DNA from: Phoronis australis
Taxonomy: Eukaryota > Phoronida > Phoronidae
Direction: 5' to 3'
Length of the DNA stretch: 64,000 nucleotides
NCBI GenBank assembly: GCA_002633005.1
Contig: NMRA01000001.1
Location: forward strand, 319,299 to 383,298
Made by a program: the position numbers and the translations under genes
Shown: positions 59,635-64,000 of the stretch, one piece after another
Position numbering within the stretch: position 1 is the stretch's first letter
Layout of the letters: the number at the start of each line of letters is the position of its first letter
Notes under the pieces: model-generated
Told to the model about the DNA's origin: nothing
The model's database searches: none
What the model saw: only the letters and a program-made list of their open reading frames with translations

Positions 59635-62600
59635 ATGGAGTCTAAAGTATGGTAAGTTGCTGAACAGGAGAGAAGAACGGCAGACGTTCATACGTCACTG
59701 TCACTGACAGTGTCAGTGAGACGGTAACCAACCATGAATTACACATAAATTACGATAGCATAAGTTGTGGTACTGCGAATATATGGTAAACGTCGATCAG
59801 ACGGGTCCCTCTTCACTTCGAAATGGCTGCTGGGAACCAGTTTTCATTGAATAACATTATTAATTGAAGACTGGTTCATGGCAGCCATTTTGTAGAGGGA
59901 CTCGTCTACATTTTTCGAATATAACTGCATTATACAATTGAAGATTCGCACATTTTACGATTAAAATCAAGCCATTCCTCATTTGCTTTTCAAACCTAGC
60001 AATTGACTTGAGAAATTACGTATTTCACTTCTGATTGGCATTCAAGTAACTTGATGTCATGAGGTTAAAATCTATGAGCATACTAATAAGAAATAAGATC
60101 GTGCAAACAACTTGATTTATCATTGTTACATAGAGGTGAAAAGAAGCAAATTATTTCCAGGTGAGACTGTTCATGATTCCATGACTATCTAACGGATTTT
60201 GACTTGTTTAGCTCTAGCACACTCAGCAAGTGTTTTGCATTCACATTGGTAATTTTTTTTCCGATTTACGTCCATTTAGCAGAAAAGTTTTGATAGACCT
60301 TCAGCTCTGTTTGTGCTAATGCATTGGTTACACAGATAGGTGTCCTAACTACTATCGTTGCTGCACGTCAAGCAAATTGAATGAACATTGGTTGTTCAAG
60401 TTTAACCCCTGAATATCAGATTCAATATTTTCTGAACGGTGTTAGTGGAGTATTGGGTACTACTTGTAGTCAAATAGACTTTCCCTGATTTCGAAATTCA
60501 TTTAGGTAATCACTGATTTGCGTTCACTGCGTCATTCAGGGGTGAAACTGGTTCTTGGAATCAAAGATCTCAACAGTCCCTGCTAGTGAAGACAGCCAGT
60601 ACCTCTTTTTGACATGTCAATGGATTACTCTAGTCTGGATTTCCGTTTTAAAAAAAATATGTTCTTGTTGTAAAATCATAAACATAGTTACTTGCCAAGG
60701 GACATTTGTCTTTTGGCCAAATGGTTTGTACACATGACACGAGGGGGTTAACTGGTTTGATACCCAGTTCAGTTCAATGACTTTCACAACAGTGTGCGGT
60801 ACTCCCAATATGCTNGGGGGGCATGTGCTCCCAAATAATATGGCATCCCAAGTGGTATCAACTTAGATCACATGTATCTGGCTTGTTTGAGACAATGTCA
60901 ATTTACTGCGTGTCTCGTCCGGCAGGGGAAGGCAGACCAAGTGGGACTCCCAACATCAGCCTCGCAGCAGCTTAGAGGCTGCGGCGGAGGCAGCCTCCAA
61001 GGTCAATGCCATGTTGATAGCCAAGGGTAAGCTGAAGCCCTCACAGTTGTCACAGCAACCGGTGTCGAAACCTAAGGTGAGTGTCAGTAGGGAAGGTGGC
61101 CACACAACAGGGGACTCTTTAATTGTTTCACAGGCAAGTACGACTTTCAACGAATTGCCCATTCACTGCCAAACTTTCTGATTTTAGATACCTATCTGTT
61201 CTTAAACTGGGTAATCCTCAATTTTATGAGAGTGTATCGTATGCGGAATATTTTGTTTTATTGTTATGAATAAATTACTCAAAGCGTGTCATGCAGTTCA
61301 TCAATATTCAAGCCGCGTCTAGATTGAAGTTTAGTGAACAAAGGTCGGGTATTCTGTGGCCTTATGCATAAGTTTTTTCCTTCTCTTCAGGCCAGTCAGC
61401 CGTCGCAGAGTAACCTGGTGGTGGCTGAGGTAGATATCAACGATGTTCCCATACAGTGCCGCAACATGTTGACCCGGGGTTTCACTCAGGATGAGGTAAG
61501 GCCAGCGTTATAACTTAAATCTTACCATATATATATGTGTATTTGGAGACTTCCATGTAAGGAATAACGACCCCTTAACATGACGTTGATTGGTTGTTCA
61601 GTTTGAAACTAACTATTAAGAGAATTATTCTTAAATGGAAAAAAATGAATGGAAAATATAAGATGTGTATACACATTTATACAAGGATTAGCCTCCTATG
61701 TCTATAAGTGGAGACTAGCTGCAATGCCCAGTATGCGAAACGCACGAGCCAAGATTTTATTTGAAGAAGTGCATTACTTTGAGTGGAAGATTGAAATCAT
61801 ACAGTTATACTAAGTGCCAATTTGACCAAGCTTGATAGATGTTATTCAGTAAATCTCACTGCGCACCAGTGGAGGATTTTGGCTTTTTTCTGGTATTGTA
61901 GTCTGTTGATTGCTTGTAATGGTGTGTTGGCTATTGAGGATTATATTACTGTTGTATGGGGGCGCATGGTTACAAACTAACAAAGCTTGAATACTCAGAG
62001 GCAGTTGTAGCATCTCAATCACTTTCTTGGCTCTATAATTTTGCATTTGTTGGTTTCTCTAGATTTCCAAAATGAGTGGCGCAGCCGTGTCCACTAGGGG
62101 GCGCTTCATGTCACCTGAGGACAGGGCCAAGAACAACATGGGGTGAGTAAGGTTTTGTTACCATAGTAAGGCTGGGTGGAAATAATTTATTTTTGGGAAA
62201 TTTTAAAATTACTTTTAGCTGTGTTCGCTTGAGAAATTTTGTGTCCGAGGAGTTTTAGTTGTGTACATTTTAGTTTCTTGTTTTTTTTGAGTAAGAACGT
62301 CTGAGTGAGAGAGAGTTGTAAAGTGGCTTAACACTATTACATTGCAACTCTGAGCCATGAGCATCGTGAAGTAAAATTTTTCCTGAATTCCCACGAGAAG
62401 GTTGTGATTGTCACAGGACATGTATATTGTTTTTTATCGTACATCAGTTAAACACATTGTTGGTGAGCTTGTCTAAGTCTTGTCTTCAGCTTTGTATTTG
62501 ATTTCATTGTCTGTTTTGTTATTCAGGGAGCGACCTCTGTACCTGTGCATTCAAGGAAGTACACAAGAAAGTGTGGATCGTGAGTACTTCGAGTTTCTAG

Positions 62601-63424
62601 TCTTCTAATTCTCCTAACTAGCATTGTAAATTATTAGCGCTGAAATTCTCCCCGTAACTGAGGAATTACGTGAAGGTGTGTGAATCTTCTGACGTCCACA
62701 CTTTGTATAATTTATTTGGCACAGTTGAGACGACCTTACTGCTCAATGTGAGATGTTTGATACATATTGCAAGAAGTTAATCACTCGGCAAATTTCTTGC
62801 GGGCTAGGCAAGATCACGCTGTGCCACGCAAGATCATGTTCGTCCAGTCTTTCACGAGTAACCTCACGATCTTACAATTTAGTGTTAATTTAGCAAAATG
62901 GCCGACTATGAAGGGATTAGTTTTCGAGGATGTAGTGTTGAATTGTGGGAGATAACTGTAACTTAACACTATATGTATTCCATTATCCACAAATTTCTCT
63001 CCTCCAGCGTCATGGGAGTGTCTTGTGTCATGTAACATGCACGTGACTATGTCGGCTATTTAAGGCCCTTGACACATCCTTTTGATCTTTTTTTTAAATT
63101 AGTGTCATTAACACATTTGCAGTATACTATGTCCAAGCCTCACTGTCACCAACATTTCTTCTCCCTCTAGTGGCAGTTCATCGAATCAAGGAGTTAATTG
63201 ACCAGGGCCTGCATAAAACTCCGGGGACAAAGCCGTCTCGGTTCAGCAAGCTGCCCGCCGACTTCCAGCCCAGCGTTCCACCGCCCACTCTGTCAGAGTT
63301 GGGCAAGCCACCCGGGCTGGGCTCTGGCCTGGCTCCTGGCCTGGGCCCTGGCCTGGGCCCTGGCCTGGGCCCTGGGCCGACGGGACCACTCCCACTATTG
63401 TCACTTAATACACCGCCCACTGGG
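59635..63424 (+). CDS. KHDC4: KHDC4 (BLOM7), KH-domain splicing factor, 5' part
   Basis: KHDC4 binds RNA through KH domains and works with the Prp19-associated spliceosome machinery in the nucleus. Six exons join in phase: 59635-59651, 60926-61076, 61391-61495, 62063-62142, 62527-62579, 63171-63424. The translation starts MESKVWGRQTKWD, then has [20 protein letters not shown], then [32 protein letters not shown] and [16 protein letters not shown], then [10 protein letters not shown]. This matches the conserved N-terminal KHDC4 order, including the first KH-like unit. A Gly/Pro/Leu repeat follows (about 165-185), then the gene continues past the window end. The tiny 17-nt first coding exon was chosen because it joins the second exon in phase to give the conserved basic WGRQTKWD start. 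Confidence 0.93.
59798..59906. mobile_element. fold-back MITE in KHDC4 intron 1
   Basis: GACGGGTCCCTCTTC, AAATGGCTGC and GAACCAGTTTTCA recur in inverse form as TGGTTCATGGCAGCCATTTT then GAGGGACTCGTC. The arms are about 45 bp around an AATAACATTATTAATT centre. Confidence 0.8.
63303..63385 (+). repeat. CCTGGCCTGGGC coding minisatellite in KHDC4
   Basis: A 12-bp unit encoding PGLG is repeated about five times inside the sixth exon, giving a flexible Gly/Pro/Leu stretch. The reverse frame over it is a shadow. Confidence 0.85.
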
Positions 63425-64000
63425 GTAAGGATATCTGACTGTGATGCTGGTAAAACAAAGTTTGCTATCGGATTGTGTTCTCATATCAGCAAGTAGCTGG
63501 TAACCAGGGCAACAAATGTGCCTGGATGAATGGAAGAAATCTTCATCGTAGTACAGTAGTCAAAGTGAATTGGACAGCGTCGAAATTACGGCACTCACAA
63601 ACCTGCTAGTAAACGTCCATTTCTATTCCAAAATGTTTCAATGTTGGCAAATTCTCAACATAATGTCGACTCCACACACTATGTCAAAATCGTGTCAACC
63701 TACCTTGCAAGTCCTTTAAAAAATAAATGGTTAAAGGCTATGCATTATACGTCACATTCAACCTTGATAAAAGTCTGCGAAAAGTACCATTTTATTGACT
63801 CAGGTGCCAAATAGTTTTGGAAAGAGGTTCGCCTATGTTTACCAGTTCGTCAGAATTGTTTTGAAATCTGCCTGGTTCATTTTTGAAGGCAGTCAGGACG
63901 GTAGTTTTAAGATTAAAGGGAGATTGTGAGTGGACTCCCCGGACTCAAAGCTAGTGTAACTATCGTGTTGGGACACATTGTGAGTGGACTCCCCGGACTC
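63425..64000. other. KHDC4 intron with a duplicated 24-mer at the window edge
   Basis: ATTGTGAGTGGACTCCCC with GGACTC occurs at about 63923 and again at about 63977, ending at the window border. A tandem repeat may start here. Confidence 0.55.

Noticed and set aside
63178-63420. Minus-strand Pro/Gly-rich frame
   Set aside because: It is the shadow of the KHDC4 exon at 63171-63424.

Overview
This is animal nuclear DNA, AT-rich and intron-rich, with no bacterial or organellar features. It is most likely from an outbred marine invertebrate, probably a deuterostome such as a hemichordate, echinoderm or amphioxus. Three things point there: a complete UBA6-type E1 gene, several relics of invertebrate transposon families, and single-n assembly gaps flanked by slightly diverged duplicate sequence, which look like unmerged haplotypes. 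The species cannot be fixed from the sequence alone.

Four protein-coding genes can be supported. (1) 9.1-10.5 kb, minus: an intronless gene for a secreted PEBP domain joined to a CCP/sushi domain, a Ser/Thr-rich repeat stalk and a hydrophobic, GPI-signal-like tail. (2) 18.4-44.5 kb, minus: the E1 enzyme UBA6, reconstructed here as 30 phase-consistent coding exons (1,013 aa from the first visible Met). (3) 50.5-54.7 kb, plus: a five-exon, 452-aa gene with a helical, F-BAR-like N-terminal half and an acidic disordered C-terminal half. (4) 59.6 kb to beyond the window end, plus: the 5' six exons of KHDC4 (BLOM7), an RNA-binding splicing factor. A short possible first exon lies at 46.3 kb.

The rest is mostly mobile-element debris. 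From left to right: a Penelope-like GIY-YIG endonuclease relic ending in a near-perfect 67-bp palindrome (2.0-2.6 kb); a candidate 5.2-kb element with inverted ends around a decayed PIN-like plus Cys-rich coding region (3.4-8.65 kb); decayed ~150-bp tandem repeats with a GTCC microsatellite (11.3-12.1 kb); an array of a GGCGTAAAGTAATTA unit that reverses direction (13 kb); fold-back MITEs (14.2, 41.2, 59.8 kb); a 141-bp MITE family with three copies (16.8, 23.1, 57.5 kb); a second, TTAAG-rich family (0.25, 17.5, 57.9 kb); two inverted-end elements inside UBA6 introns (32.8-34.2 and 34.4-35.0 kb); a 936-bp fold-back element flanked by a 9-bp direct repeat (45.1-46.1 kb); a 436-bp tandem repeat (47.6-48.7 kb); and a hAT-like MITE (56.7 kb).

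The genes show no operon-like relationship. UBA6 starts the ubiquitin cascade, KHDC4 acts in pre-mRNA splicing, the F-BAR-like protein probably acts at membranes or cytoskeleton if the fold call is right, and the PEBP-CCP protein would sit at the cell surface. The best candidates for something undescribed are the PEBP-CCP-stalk fusion, the 3.4-8.65 kb element, and the triplicated splice-donor segment in UBA6.
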